The position numbers and the translations under genes are program-made. The notes below the pieces were generated by a model. The model was given only the letters and a program-made list of their open reading frames with translations, was not told the origin of the DNA and made no database searches. Below are positions 27,234 through 37,192 of a stretch of DNA of 64,000 bases, piece by piece. The stretch's first letter is position 1. Every line of letters begins with the position of its first letter. This DNA comes from Candidatus Methanoperedens sp. (GTDB taxonomy: Archaea; Halobacteriota; Methanosarcinia; Methanosarcinales; Methanoperedenaceae): assembly GCA_028717345.1 (NCBI GenBank), contig JAQUNZ010000001.1, positions 1-64,000 on the forward strand, read 5' to 3'.

Positions 27234-28693
27234 TCTCTGCTATCCCAGATGATGTGCTTTCAAAGCTCAGAGAATCCGTGAGCTCAATGATAGGGATGAA
27301 CTTTCCGAGAGAGCGGTTTTGCGATCTTGAACGCGGGATACGTTCTGCGGCAGAAGAGTTTGGTTTTAAGGATACAGAATCATGCATCCGGTGGCTCATC
27401 AATTCACCGCTCACAAGAAAACAGATCGAGATCCTTGCAAGTAATTTTACTGTAGGTGAGACCTATTTCTTCAGGGAGAATAGGAGCTTTGAGGTTATCG
27501 AAGAGCACATTCTTCCTGATCTGATACGCCTGCGCAGCAATAAAGAGAAGTACATAAGGATATGGAGTGCAGGTTGTTCTACAGGCGAAGAACCCTATTC
27601 CATTGCAATATTGCTCAATAAAATGATCCCTGATCTTGTGGATTGGAATATTACTATTTTAGCTACAGACATTAACCCCTGTTTTCTTCAAAAAGCGACT
27701 GAAGGGGTATATAATGAATGGTCGTTCCGTGAAACCCAGGGCTGGATCAGGAAATATTTCAGGAAAACAAAAAGTGGTTTCGAGATATCACCTGACATAA
27801 AGAAAATGGTAACATTTTCTTATCATAATTTGGCAGAAGATACCTATCCATCTCTACTGAACAATACCAATGCCATGGATATTATCTTTTGCCGCAATGT
27901 ACTGATGTATTTCTCTACAGAGCTTACAAAGAAAGTTATCCAGAATCTCTATCATTCTCTCGTTGAAGGAGGATGGCTTATTGTCAGCCCTGTTGAAAGG
28001 TCTCATGTTCTTTTCTCTATGTTTGAAACAATCGATTTTGAGGGTATCAGCATCTATAAGAAAGACAGCATTAAATCCCACACGAGAGAAGAGCTTATTC
28101 CAATAATGATACCTTCCTGCCCACTCCCCGGGTTAATAAAGATCACACCCTTGCAACCCCCTGATTTTATACCTGAACTAAAAAAAGCTGAAGAACTGCA
28201 ACCGTATGAAGAAGCACTAATGCTTTACGAAAAGGGCAGATATGCAGAGGTAGTTGAAAAAATAGGTTCGCTGGCTTCGCTTGACCATGATACGAAAGCA
28301 AAGACTCTTCTGGCAAGAGCTTATGCAAACCAGGGAATATTGACCGAGGCGCTTGAGTGGTGTGAAAAAGCCATAGCCACTGACAATTTGAAACCGGGCT
28401 GCCATTATCTTCGCGCCACGATATTACAGGAACTTGGGCTGGTTGAGGAAGCAATGAAGTCCCTTAAGCGAGCACTTTACCTTGATCAGGATTTTGTGCT
28501 GGCTCATTTCGGTCTGGGGAACCTGAACAAATTGCAGGGGAAATTCAGGGAATCTGAAAAATCTTTTGGGAATGCTCTTATGCTCGTGAAACGGTTCAGG
28601 CAGGACGAAATTCTTCCAGGCTCGGAGGGGGTTACAGCCGGCAGGCTCTCTGAGATCATAACTTCAATTAAAGGAAGAAAGGAGCTGGCATGA
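27230..28693 (+). CDS. cheR: CheR methyltransferase fused to TPR repeats (WspC-like)
   Basis: Would methylate receptor glutamates with S-adenosylmethionine. Of its 487 residues, 1-80 are the helical CheR N-domain and 80-275 the Rossmann methyltransferase (IWSAGCSTGEEPYSIAILL, MDIIFCRNVLMYFS). About 320-470 form tetratricopeptide repeats (ALEWCEKAIATDN, EAMKSLKRALYLDQ, GLGNLNKLQGKF). The CheR-TPR fusion is typical of WspC and related proteins of non-motility systems. It overlaps both neighbours by four bases. Confidence 0.9.
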   Translation: MISAIPDDVLSKLRESVSSMIGMNFPRERFCDLERGIRSAAEEFGFKDTESCIRWLINSPLTRKQIEILASNFTVGETYFFRENRSFEVIEEHILPDLIRLRSNKEKYIRIWSAGCSTGEEPYSIAILLNKMIPDLVDWNITILATDINPCFLQKATEGVYNEWSFRETQGWIRKYFRKTKSGFEISPDIKKMVTFSYHNLAEDTYPSLLNNTNAMDIIFCRNVLMYFSTELTKKVIQNLYHSLVEGGWLIVSPVERSHVLFSMFETIDFEGISIYKKDSIKSHTREELIPIMIPSCPLPGLIKITPLQPPDFIPELKKAEELQPYEEALMLYEKGRYAEVVEKIGSLASLDHDTKAKTLLARAYANQGILTEALEWCEKAIATDNLKPGCHYLRATILQELGLVEEAMKSLKRALYLDQDFVLAHFGLGNLNKLQGKFRESEKSFGNALMLVKRFRQDEILPGSEGVTAGRLSEIITSIKGRKELA

Positions 28694-29253
28694 GCGACAG
28701 GATAGAAACTGCTGTTGAATCGGGATATACGCCTCAAATACCGGAAAAGGAGAGGATACTTAAAGCAAGAGCCGTGGCACTTGCAAAGCAGCCTGAAGAT
28801 ACTAAAGTGGACGATGAGTATATTGAAGTGGTGGAGTTTAAACTTTCATATGAAAATTATGGGATCGAATCAGGTTATGTTCGTGAGGTTTATCCACTGA
28901 AAGAACTCACACATGTACCATGCACACCACCTTTTGTTTTCGGGATAATTAACGTACGCGGACAAATACTATCGGTCATCGACCTAAGGAAATTTTTTGA
29001 GCTTCCTGAAACAGGGCTTAATGACATGAATCGAGCCATTATCGTTCATAATAGCAGGATAGAGTTTGGTATTCTTGCAGATGTCGTTCTTGAAGTGCAT
29101 TCAATCCCGCTTCGGGAAATCCAGCCACCCCTTCCCGCATTGACAGGTACCAGAGCCGAGTACCTGAGAGGGGTCACGAAAGAAAGGCTGGCTGTTCTTG
29201 ATATCGAAAAGATACTGTCTGATAAGAAGATCATAGTTCATGAGGAGATATAA
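28690..29253 (+). CDS. cheW: CheW-like scaffold protein 2 (WspD-like)
   Basis: 187 residues: about 50 variable N-terminal residues, then a CheW domain with [21 protein letters not shown] and [22 protein letters not shown]. Two CheW proteins on either side of a CheR-TPR gene is the layout of Wsp systems. It overlaps cheR by four bases and ends two bases before the receptor gene. Confidence 0.9.
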   Translation: MSDRIETAVESGYTPQIPEKERILKARAVALAKQPEDTKVDDEYIEVVEFKLSYENYGIESGYVREVYPLKELTHVPCTPPFVFGIINVRGQILSVIDLRKFFELPETGLNDMNRAIIVHNSRIEFGILADVVLEVHSIPLREIQPPLPALTGTRAEYLRGVTKERLAVLDIEKILSDKKIIVHEEI

Positions 29254-29255
29254 AT

Positions 29256-30722
29256 ATGACCATAGGTAAAAAAATAATCGGCGGATATGCCGTTGTATTG
29301 TTACTGATGATAATAGCAGTTGCAACAGGATATTATGCTCTCGCAGTTGTTGATAGTAACTACAACAAATTAGTTGAGATAAATATAGAACAAATTCGTA
29401 ATGCTGAAAGGCTCAAATATTTAGTGGATGAACAGAAAGGTGATTATCGGGGTTTTTTGGTTTACCCGGATGATCCAAAATCATATCTGGATTCATTGTA
29501 TATACACCGCCGGGAATTCGATGATGCGGTCATAAAAGCGCAAGAATCTGAGTTATCTGAAAACGATGAAGCAGGTCTTGGCATACTGCAGAACATTGCT
29601 AACCTCCAGGCTAAGTATAAGCAGGAACAGGAAAAGATTATATCACTATTAAATGCGGGGAGTCGTGCAGAGGCTATTAATGTCAGTATTAATGAAATCC
29701 GACCTGTAAGGGTTGAATTATTAGATGCAATTGACAAATATGTTGCCGTCCTGGAGAAAAAAGAGGTAGAATTTCATGCAGATATTGCTGCCACAAATTC
29801 ACGACTTTCCCAACTGATGATCGTCGGTTCAATAATTGCCCTTATTGCCGGACTTATCATTGGATTATATATTACACGTTCCATCTCAGGTCAACTGCGC
29901 GGCGCAGTTAGCCAGCTTACTTCCTCATCATCAGAGATCTTAGCCACGACCACACAGCTGGCATCCAGTTCAACAGAAGCTGCAACTGCTTCGACCCAGA
30001 CAAGCACGACTGCCGTAGAACTCAAGCAAGCGGCTCAACTTTCCAGTGAAAAAGCGAATAATGTTTCGGAAAGCGCCCAGAAAGCGGCTTCTGCTGCGCA
30101 GCAGGGTAAAACTGCTGTCGCCGGGAACCTGGAAGCAATAAAAAGGATCAAAGGACAGGCTGAGTTTGTTGCCCAGAGCATTGTAAAACTCAGCGAACAG
30201 ACCCAGGCTATAGGTGATATCACAACAACAGTGAATGATATAGCAGAGCAGTCCAACCTCTTAGCGGTCAATGCGGCAATCGAGGCAGCAAAAGCAGGAG
30301 AGCAGGGGAAAGGATTTGCTGTTGTAGCTGCTGAGGTCAAAAATTTGGCTGAGCAGTCAAAGCAGGCGACTATACAGGTGCGTATGATATTGAACGACGT
30401 ACAGAAAGCTGCAAATGCGGCGGTGATGGCAACAGAGCAGGTAAGCAAAGCTGTAGAAGCGGGTGTGAAGCAGGCAACTGAAGCAGGTGAGTCTATCAGG
30501 ATACTTGCGGATACCAATGCAGAAGCAGCACAGGCAGCTACCCAGGTTGCTGCATCCAGCCAGCAGCAGCTTGTTGGAATAAATCAGATAGCTTCAGCCA
30601 TGGAAAATATAAAACAGGCAGTCCAGCAAAATGCAGCAGGGGCAAAACAGGCAGAAAAGTCAGCGCAAGATCTTAACGAACTGGGGCAAAATCTGAAGTC
30701 AATGATAGAGGAAGGTAGATAA
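29256..30722 (+). CDS. Methyl-accepting chemotaxis protein (WspA-like)
   Basis: A 488-residue receptor. It has membrane helix 1 at residues 8-30, a helical extracytoplasmic sensor of about 155 residues (a 4-helix-bundle MCP type, ...[21 protein letters not shown]), and membrane helix 2 near 188-206. A long cytoplasmic coiled coil follows, with the conserved hairpin tip [31 protein letters not shown]. No pentapeptide CheR tether is seen. Its single-copy place in the operon suggests a dedicated input for this pathway; the ligand is unknown. Confidence 0.9.
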   Translation: MTIGKKIIGGYAVVLLLMIIAVATGYYALAVVDSNYNKLVEINIEQIRNAERLKYLVDEQKGDYRGFLVYPDDPKSYLDSLYIHRREFDDAVIKAQESELSENDEAGLGILQNIANLQAKYKQEQEKIISLLNAGSRAEAINVSINEIRPVRVELLDAIDKYVAVLEKKEVEFHADIAATNSRLSQLMIVGSIIALIAGLIIGLYITRSISGQLRGAVSQLTSSSSEILATTTQLASSSTEAATASTQTSTTAVELKQAAQLSSEKANNVSESAQKAASAAQQGKTAVAGNLEAIKRIKGQAEFVAQSIVKLSEQTQAIGDITTTVNDIAEQSNLLAVNAAIEAAKAGEQGKGFAVVAAEVKNLAEQSKQATIQVRMILNDVQKAANAAVMATEQVSKAVEAGVKQATEAGESIRILADTNAEAAQAATQVAASSQQQLVGINQIASAMENIKQAVQQNAAGAKQAEKSAQDLNELGQNLKSMIEEGR

Positions 30723-32975
30723 ATGGATGAAAATGAAGAAGAGTTCCTGATAAAGCTTATCTCAATATTCAAAGTAGAAGCAATAGAGCATATAAGCGCA
30801 ATAACCTCAGGTCTTATCGAGCTAGAGAAAGCTGATGCGAAAATGCAGATGGAACATATCGAGACCATCTATAGAGAGGCGCACAGCCTGAAAGGCGCTG
30901 CCCGTTCCGTAAACCTGAAAGAGATAGAATCGATCTGCCAGGCTATGGAAAGTGTATTTGCTGCCCTGAAACGCAAAGAGATCATTACTTCGCCCCAGCT
31001 ATTTGATATGCTTCACCAGGCTGTTAACTTCATCGGCAAACTTATTTCAAAAGATGATGAGATAACCGCCCTGGAAAAATCTCAAATTATTGAAAATATC
31101 AGGCACTTTGAAGATATCCTGAAAAATGCTGCTGTCACACCTCATCAAAGCTCTGTAAGAGAAAAACCAGAAGAGGAGACAAAACCAGAGATTCCTGAGA
31201 TCAGGCATTCAGCTATACATGAGGGAACGGTAAGAATCCCGACAGTTAAGCTTGACTCACTATTACTTCAAGCTGAAGAATTGCTTTCTTTGAAACTTGC
31301 AGCCAGTCAGCATGCTACTGAACTGCGAAAAATTAACGCTGTTTTTGCCTTATGGAAACAGGAGCTGGCAAAAGTCCATGCAGAGATCCAGAAAGGTCAG
31401 GGTTCACTCGAAACAAAAGATGTGAGGTTTAATCACATCCTTGAAATTCTTGATCCGAACAATGCCAGCATTAAATCGCTTGAGAGCAAATTGACTGCAC
31501 TGGCAAAGTCGGCTGAGATCGATCATAAATCGCTTGGTGGGATGGTAGACAATCTGCTTGATGATATGAAGACTGTGCTGATGCTCCCCTTTTCCTCGCT
31601 TCTGGGGGTATTCCCAAAGCTTGTGCGTGACCTTTCCCGTGATCAGGGAAAAGACGTGGACCTAGTAATCCAGGGAGAAGAGATCGAAATTGACAGGCGT
31701 ATCCTGGAGGAGATGAAAGATCCTCTTATTCATCTGGTGAGAAACTGTATCGACCATGGTATTGAAAAGCCTGAAGTGCGCAATCTTAAGAAAAAATCCC
31801 CCAGAGGGACAGTGAAGCTTGCGATCACGGCTAAAGATAGTAACAAAATAGAGATACTTGTTTCTGATGATGGGGCAGGATGCGATGCATCGGAACTGAA
31901 GTCCGTGGCAGTTAAGCGCGGCATTATATCCCAGAAGGAGGTTTCAAAACTTAACGAAAAAGAAGTGCTATCACTTGTTTTCGTATCAGGGGTTTCCACA
32001 AGTCCAATTATTACGGATGTTTCCGGCAGGGGGCTTGGTCTTGCTATTGTTCATGAGAAAGTAGAAAAACTCAACGGCATGGTTTCTTTTGAAACGAAAA
32101 TTGACACCGGGTCAACATTCAGGATCGTTGTACCTCTCACCCTTGCCACTTTCAGGGGACTCCTGGTCCATGTTAATGAACAGATGTTTGCCATCCCGGT
32201 CATAAATGTGGAACGGGTAGTAAGGGTTAAAACAGAGGAGATCAGGACTGTTGAAGGTCGGGATACTATTTCCCTTGACGGTCAGGTTGTTTCAATGATC
32301 AGGCTTGGAAATGTGCTTGAACCTGGAGAGGGAGAGAAAAATAAAACTGATGAGAATATCCAGGTAGTTGTTCTCCGTTCCGGAGAGAAACGCATGGCAT
32401 TTGTGGTGGATGAGGTTGTTCATGAACAGGAAATTCTTGTGAAAAGTCTTGGCAGGCAATTGTCCAGGGTACGGAACATTATGGGTGCAACGATATTAGG
32501 AAATGGCAGGATAGCGCCGATACTGAATGTCAATGATCTAATGAGATCTGCTGTAAAGGTTACTTATGCACCAGCTCAAGCTCCTGAAGAAGTTTTAAAA
32601 GATAAACCAAAAAGAAGATCTATTCTGGAAGTTGATGATTCAATAACGGCGAGGACGCTTTTGAAGAATATCCTGGAATCGGCAGGATATGATGTCAAAA
32701 CCGCTGTTGACGGAGTAGATGCATTTTCCACATTACAAACACAGGAATTTGATCTGATAGTATCAGATCTGGATATGCCCAGGATGAATGGATTTGACCT
32801 CACTTCAAAGATCCGTAATGACAGGAAACTTTCTGAGTTACCGGTTGTGCTTGTTACGGGACTTGAATCCCGTGAAGATAAGGAACGTGGTATCGAGGTC
32901 GGAGCAAATGCGTATATCGTGAAAAGCAGTTTTGACCATAGTAATCTTCTTGAGGTTATCCAGAGGCTGATATGA
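30723..32975 (+). CDS. cheA: Hybrid CheA histidine kinase with C-terminal receiver (WspE-like)
   Basis: 750 residues. An N-terminal HPt domain carries the phosphorylatable histidine (EAHSLKGAARSV near residue 55). The dimerisation helices, HATPase domain (LVRNCIDHGIEKPE, GRGLGLAIVHEKVEKLNG) and CheW-like P5 domain follow. The last 125 residues are a receiver with the phospho-acceptor aspartate in VSDLDMPRMNG. The receiver's first acidic pair reads LEVDDSITART. CheA-REC fusions mark Wsp/Frz-type systems rather than archaeal taxis. It overlaps cheB by four bases. Confidence 0.92.
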   Translation: MDENEEEFLIKLISIFKVEAIEHISAITSGLIELEKADAKMQMEHIETIYREAHSLKGAARSVNLKEIESICQAMESVFAALKRKEIITSPQLFDMLHQAVNFIGKLISKDDEITALEKSQIIENIRHFEDILKNAAVTPHQSSVREKPEEETKPEIPEIRHSAIHEGTVRIPTVKLDSLLLQAEELLSLKLAASQHATELRKINAVFALWKQELAKVHAEIQKGQGSLETKDVRFNHILEILDPNNASIKSLESKLTALAKSAEIDHKSLGGMVDNLLDDMKTVLMLPFSSLLGVFPKLVRDLSRDQGKDVDLVIQGEEIEIDRRILEEMKDPLIHLVRNCIDHGIEKPEVRNLKKKSPRGTVKLAITAKDSNKIEILVSDDGAGCDASELKSVAVKRGIISQKEVSKLNEKEVLSLVFVSGVSTSPIITDVSGRGLGLAIVHEKVEKLNGMVSFETKIDTGSTFRIVVPLTLATFRGLLVHVNEQMFAIPVINVERVVRVKTEEIRTVEGRDTISLDGQVVSMIRLGNVLEPGEGEKNKTDENIQVVVLRSGEKRMAFVVDEVVHEQEILVKSLGRQLSRVRNIMGATILGNGRIAPILNVNDLMRSAVKVTYAPAQAPEEVLKDKPKRRSILEVDDSITARTLLKNILESAGYDVKTAVDGVDAFSTLQTQEFDLIVSDLDMPRMNGFDLTSKIRNDRKLSELPVVLVTGLESREDKERGIEVGANAYIVKSSFDHSNLLEVIQRLI

Positions 32976-34030
32976 TAAAAGTCCTTGTTGTCGAAGATTC
33001 ACCTGTTGCGCGTGAACTATTGGTTCATATCCTGACTCAGGATGCAAAAATAAAGGTGATCGGACATGCAAGAAGTGGAGAGGAAGCCATCGAGGTTCTG
33101 GAGCGACTGAAACCTGATGTTATCACTATGGACATCCACCTGCCGGAGATGGATGGGTTTGAGACAACCAGACGGATCATGGAAACGCATCCTTTGCCAA
33201 TAGTCATTGTGACAGGGACATCCAGGGCTAAAGACGTGTCTATGGCAATGAAGGCAATGGAAGCAGGTGCGCTTGCTGTTGTTCAAAAACCACGGGGTGT
33301 TGGTCATCCGGACTATGAGGGAGAAGCAGCGAAGCTTGTCCAGACCGTTAAATTGATGTCTGAAGTCAGGGTAGTGAGACGATGGGCACGCTATCGAGAG
33401 GAAGCGCAGGTTCAGACCAGGAATAAAGTTAAACTTGATCGATCAGCACAGATCAAGATGGTAGCCATTGGTGCATCTACCGGAGGTCCACCTGCCATTC
33501 AAAAAATCCTGTCAGGGCTTCCAAAAAATTTTCCTGTTCCCGTATTGATAGTTCAGCATATAGCTGAAGGATTTACTCAGGGGTTTGCGGAGTGGCTTGG
33601 GCAAACGTCCTCCTTACCTGTCCATGTGGCTCTTCACGGTGAATATATTCTTCCCGGACATGTTTATATCGCACCGGATGAACTCCAGATGAAAGTTAAG
33701 GTGGACAGAATATGGCTTTCAAAAGATGATCATGAGAATGGTCTTCGTCCCTCAGTTTCTGTTCTCTTTCTCTCTGTTGCAGAGGAATTCGGAAAAAACG
33801 CAATTGGGGTTTTGCTTACAGGCATGGGAAAAGATGGTGCAAAAGAGTTGAAATTGATGAAAGAAAAGGGCGCTATGACTATTGCGCAGGATAAAGAAAG
33901 TTCTGTTATTCATGGCATGCCTGGTGAAGCAATTAATCTTGATGCAGCTATTTACGTTCTTCCGCCAGAAAAAATTGCATGTGCACTGGCAGATTTAGTC
34001 AATAACAGCAATAAACAGATAGGTGGTTAA
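32972..34030 (+). CDS. cheB: CheB receiver-methylesterase (WspF-like)
   Basis: A 352-residue two-domain protein. The receiver (VLVVEDSPVARELL, phospho-acceptor in ITMDIHLPEMDG) is joined by a linker to the methylesterase, whose catalytic serine lies in AIGASTGGPPAIQKIL. The histidine of VQHIAEGFTQGFAEWL and the LLTGMGKDGA motif are also present. It removes the methyl groups added by CheR, completing an adaptation loop. It lies between cheA (four-base overlap) and the hybrid kinase gene (three-base gap). Confidence 0.92.
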   Translation: MIKVLVVEDSPVARELLVHILTQDAKIKVIGHARSGEEAIEVLERLKPDVITMDIHLPEMDGFETTRRIMETHPLPIVIVTGTSRAKDVSMAMKAMEAGALAVVQKPRGVGHPDYEGEAAKLVQTVKLMSEVRVVRRWARYREEAQVQTRNKVKLDRSAQIKMVAIGASTGGPPAIQKILSGLPKNFPVPVLIVQHIAEGFTQGFAEWLGQTSSLPVHVALHGEYILPGHVYIAPDELQMKVKVDRIWLSKDDHENGLRPSVSVLFLSVAEEFGKNAIGVLLTGMGKDGAKELKLMKEKGAMTIAQDKESSVIHGMPGEAINLDAAIYVLPPEKIACALADLVNNSNKQIGG

Positions 34031-34033
34031 TTT

Positions 34034-36163
34034 ATGGAAATAGAACATAATAGTGGCGAACAAGAAATACTAATTGTGGAAGACAGTCCTACACAGGCTG
34101 AACAACTGAAATTTCTTCTTCAAAAAAACAACTATCAGGTTTGCGTTGCACGCAATGGCAGGGAAGCAATTGATCTGATGAGACGGCAGATGCCAACTAT
34201 CGTTCTTAGCGATATTGTCATGCCTGAGATGGATGGTTATCAACTTTGCAGCTATATCAAATCTGATGAGGCATTCAAAAAGATCCCGGTAGTTCTTTTA
34301 ACATCTCTTTCTGACCCGGGAGATGTTCTAAAGGGTCTGGAGTGCGGAGCAGATAACTTCATGACAAAACCTTATGATGAGAAAATACTGGTATCGAGAT
34401 TAAAGTACCTGATCGTAAATAAACATCTGCGCGAAACTGATAAAGTGCAAATGGGCGTAGAGATATTCTTTGGAGGTCATAAATATTTCATAACTGCTGA
34501 ACGCCAGCAAATCCTCGATCTTCTTTTTTCCACGTACGAAACCGCGGTATGGAAAAATATTGAGCTGGTCAGGGTACAGGAAGAATTAAAGGCGCTGAAC
34601 GAACGACTTGAGGAAATGGTAGATGAAAGAACGGCAGCCCTTAAGGCTGAAATCGAGCAGCGCAAGCGGGCTGAAGATGAGATCAGAATTACCAAAGAAA
34701 AACATGAATCGTTTTTTAATAATACTTCAGATGCGATTAGTATCGTTGACTTGAACGAGAATATATTACAGGTTAACAAAGCCTTTGAAAAATTATATGG
34801 TTGGGATTCGCAAGAAATCACAGGAAAGAGATTACCAATGGTTCCTGAGCATTTGATGGCAGATGCACAAAGAATCATTGACGAACTTAAGGCAGGTCAA
34901 GTGATAAATTCTTATGAAACCATCAGAAAAGGAAAAGATGGAAGTTTGCATGATGTCAGCCTGACCGTTTCACCAATTTGCGATAAGGAGGGAAATGTTA
35001 CTGCCTATGCAGGAATATCAAGAGATATCACCGAGCGCAAACATGCGGAAGAGACGCTGCACGAAAGTGAGGAGCGGTACCGCACTATAATAGAACATTC
35101 CAATGATATGATCTGGACATTAGATCGGGAAGGCAATTTCCAATTTATCAATAACCGTTCTGAAGAGATAACAGGATATAAACCAGAGGACTGGCTTGGA
35201 AAATCCTTTATTCCACTGATCAACAAAGAAGATCTACCATATATTATGGAAGTATTCCAGAAAACGATTAGTGGGCATATACTGCAATATGAAGTAAAAA
35301 TTCAGCGTAAGGATGGCAGCGATCTGATCCTGTCAGTAAATACTGCACCTGTATATTCAAAAGAAGAGATCGTTGGCACAGTCAGCTTCGGCAGGGACAT
35401 TACTGAGTCCAGAAAAGCAGAAGAAATACGACTTGAAAATGAACGTCTTGTGTACGCAAGCAAAGCCAAGAGCGAGTTCTTAGCCAGCATGAGCCATGAA
35501 CTCAGAACCCCTTTGAATTCTGTCATCGGTTTTTCGGAACTTTTAAAGGAGAAGACAACCGGGGAGATAAACGAAAAACAGGACCATTATATAACTAATG
35601 TTATTACAAGCAGCAAATTCCTGCTCAACCTGATCAATGATATTCTTGACCTGAGCAAGGTAGAAGCTGGGAAAATAGATTTAGTCGTTGAAAAAATCTC
35701 TGTACCAGAGACTCTTGATGAGACTATCATTCTTATAAAAGAAAAAGCATCAAAGCATAATGTTTTTATTAAAAAAGAATTCGACCCTCAACTGAAATTT
35801 ATGGAAGCCGACAAACATAGGCTCAAGCAAATACTTTTTAATCTGCTGAGCAATGCAATAAAATTCAGTAAAAAGGAGGGAGGAACAGTAACTATTACCA
35901 CGAAAAAAGTAAAAGATATGGCACAAATCTCAGTTTCTGATACAGGCATAGGGATCAGGGAAGAAGATTTATGGAAATTATTCAAAGAATTCGGGCAGGC
36001 AAACCCGGGAATTTCAAAAGAATATGGGGGAACGGGACTGGGTCTTGCAATTTCAAGAAAGCTGGTTGAGCTGCATGGAGGAAAAATTTGGGTTGAGAGC
36101 AAGTATGGTGCGGGGAGTACTTTTACATTTTTGATACCATTGAGCCAGGAGGGGATGCAATGA
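34034..36163 (+). CDS. REC-PAS-PAS hybrid histidine kinase, probable pathway output
   Basis: 709 residues: receiver 1-125 (LIVEDSPTQAEQLKFLL, aspartate in VLSDIVMPEMDG, lysine in TKPYDE), a coiled coil to about 215, PAS 1 at 225-340, PAS 2 at 345-460, a HisKA phosphorylation site (ASMSHELRTPLNSVIGFSELL) near 485, and an HATPase with NLLSNAIKF, DTGIGIREED and GTGLGLAISRKL. An N-terminal receiver puts it downstream of CheA; it takes the place of the GGDEF regulator WspR in the bacterial systems. No receiver for its own phosphate is encoded next to it. Confidence 0.9.
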   Translation: MEIEHNSGEQEILIVEDSPTQAEQLKFLLQKNNYQVCVARNGREAIDLMRRQMPTIVLSDIVMPEMDGYQLCSYIKSDEAFKKIPVVLLTSLSDPGDVLKGLECGADNFMTKPYDEKILVSRLKYLIVNKHLRETDKVQMGVEIFFGGHKYFITAERQQILDLLFSTYETAVWKNIELVRVQEELKALNERLEEMVDERTAALKAEIEQRKRAEDEIRITKEKHESFFNNTSDAISIVDLNENILQVNKAFEKLYGWDSQEITGKRLPMVPEHLMADAQRIIDELKAGQVINSYETIRKGKDGSLHDVSLTVSPICDKEGNVTAYAGISRDITERKHAEETLHESEERYRTIIEHSNDMIWTLDREGNFQFINNRSEEITGYKPEDWLGKSFIPLINKEDLPYIMEVFQKTISGHILQYEVKIQRKDGSDLILSVNTAPVYSKEEIVGTVSFGRDITESRKAEEIRLENERLVYASKAKSEFLASMSHELRTPLNSVIGFSELLKEKTTGEINEKQDHYITNVITSSKFLLNLINDILDLSKVEAGKIDLVVEKISVPETLDETIILIKEKASKHNVFIKKEFDPQLKFMEADKHRLKQILFNLLSNAIKFSKKEGGTVTITTKKVKDMAQISVSDTGIGIREEDLWKLFKEFGQANPGISKEYGGTGLGLAISRKLVELHGGKIWVESKYGAGSTFTFLIPLSQEGMQ

Positions 36164-36236
36164 GCGCAAAACTCAAACATACCCTGCCTCTATCTTTTGT
36201 TTTTCCGAATAAATAGGACCAAACTTGCTGATATAT
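36160..36236 (+). pseudogene. Truncated last ORF of the chemosensory operon
   Basis: An ATG overlaps the kinase stop (ATGA), as elsewhere in this operon, and opens MSAKLKHTLPLSFVFPNK, stopping after 18 codons just before the insertion element's left inverted repeat at 36237. It is probably the start of a gene (a response regulator would fit) whose remainder was lost when the element inserted or recombined. The short length leaves this uncertain. Confidence 0.4.
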
Positions 36237-37109
36237 GATATTGTCAATTTAAAGGGGTATATTTAAATATCTTCATCGCCATATAATCTATTATGGCGGT
36301 CAAAAGAGAAGAGACTCATAAATGTCCAAAATGTGGAAGTCAGGAAAGTGTTTGGAGAGGTTACAGGTACAATCAATCAGGGAAAAAAAGATTGAGAAAA
36401 TGCAAAAACTGTGGATCAAAATTCTCCCCAGATGATGGATTCTTAAGACGACGTTTTAAGAAAGAACACATTGCAGAGGCAGTATCTCTATATCAAAGTG
36501 GTCTTTCATTAAGCAAGGTCAAAGATCACATGTGGCAGCACCATGGAGTAAAAGTATCTCGATGGATGATACTCCTATGGTGTCGTCACTTTTCCAAGGT
36601 AAGAAAAACTATTACTGGGGAGCTAAATACGTTTTCGAAAAAATAAGAAATGGCTGTATAGGTATTCCAAAAAATATCATTACCGATAAGCTTGCTCATT
36701 ATCGCAGAGCCTACAACATGTTTTTCTACAGGTTGCGAGGGAGTTGCAAACTTGTTCATGGTGTTCCTATTGGATGTAAAAAATATGGGCTTGAGCATAA
36801 CAATAATTGTGCTGAACGAGATAATGAGCGTATCAAGCAGAGATATAAAACCACAAGAGGATTTAAAAATTCAGAATCGGGAGAAGATTTATTGAAACTA
36901 ATGGATAATTGTTATAATTTCGTGCATCCACATATGGGATTGAAAGGAAGAACTCCTGCGGAAGAAGCAAACATAGTTTTAAAATTGGGGAGGAATAAGC
37001 TGTTGAATCTTATAAAAATTTTTCACGATTTTGAAATGAAGTATTCAGGGTCAATAAATGCCGAAATTCAAAGATGTGCTATTTTATCTCCCTATAATTA
37101 GACAATATC
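36237..37109 (+). mobile_element. Defective insertion sequence with imperfect terminal inverted repeats
   Basis: The left end GATATTGTCAATTTAAAGGGG and the right end (as reverse complement) GATATTGTCTAATTATAGGGA share the first nine bases and most of the rest. Between them is a broken transposase. The eight bases flanking each end (TGATATAT and GCAGAACC) are not duplicated, so the copy has probably recombined or been deleted at one side. It separates the chemosensory operon from the cbb3 oxidase locus. Confidence 0.7.
36293..37101 (+). pseudogene. Broken DDE transposase with N-terminal zinc ribbon
   Basis: The first frame (117 residues) has a zinc ribbon (CPKCGSQ...CKNCGSK) and a helix-turn-helix. 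The second frame, from about 36595, carries the C-terminal half of an IS6-like DDE domain: the second catalytic aspartate in NIITDKLAHYRRAY and a glutamate in AERDNERIKQR. The region with the first catalytic aspartate is absent, and the frames do not join. An internal deletion with frameshift has therefore inactivated it. Confidence 0.7.
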
Positions 37110-37192
37110 GCAGAACCGGAACGTTTATTAAACGATAGTATAATTATCTTTTAAGAAAACCTGATTTGACATATCAGGCAGGAGTGATAAAA

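Noticed and set aside
29456-30517. Long minus-strand ORFs opposite the MCP gene
   Set aside because: They are rich in Ala, Ser and Phe as expected for shadows of a helical Ala/Glu-rich receptor, and the + strand gene is unambiguous.
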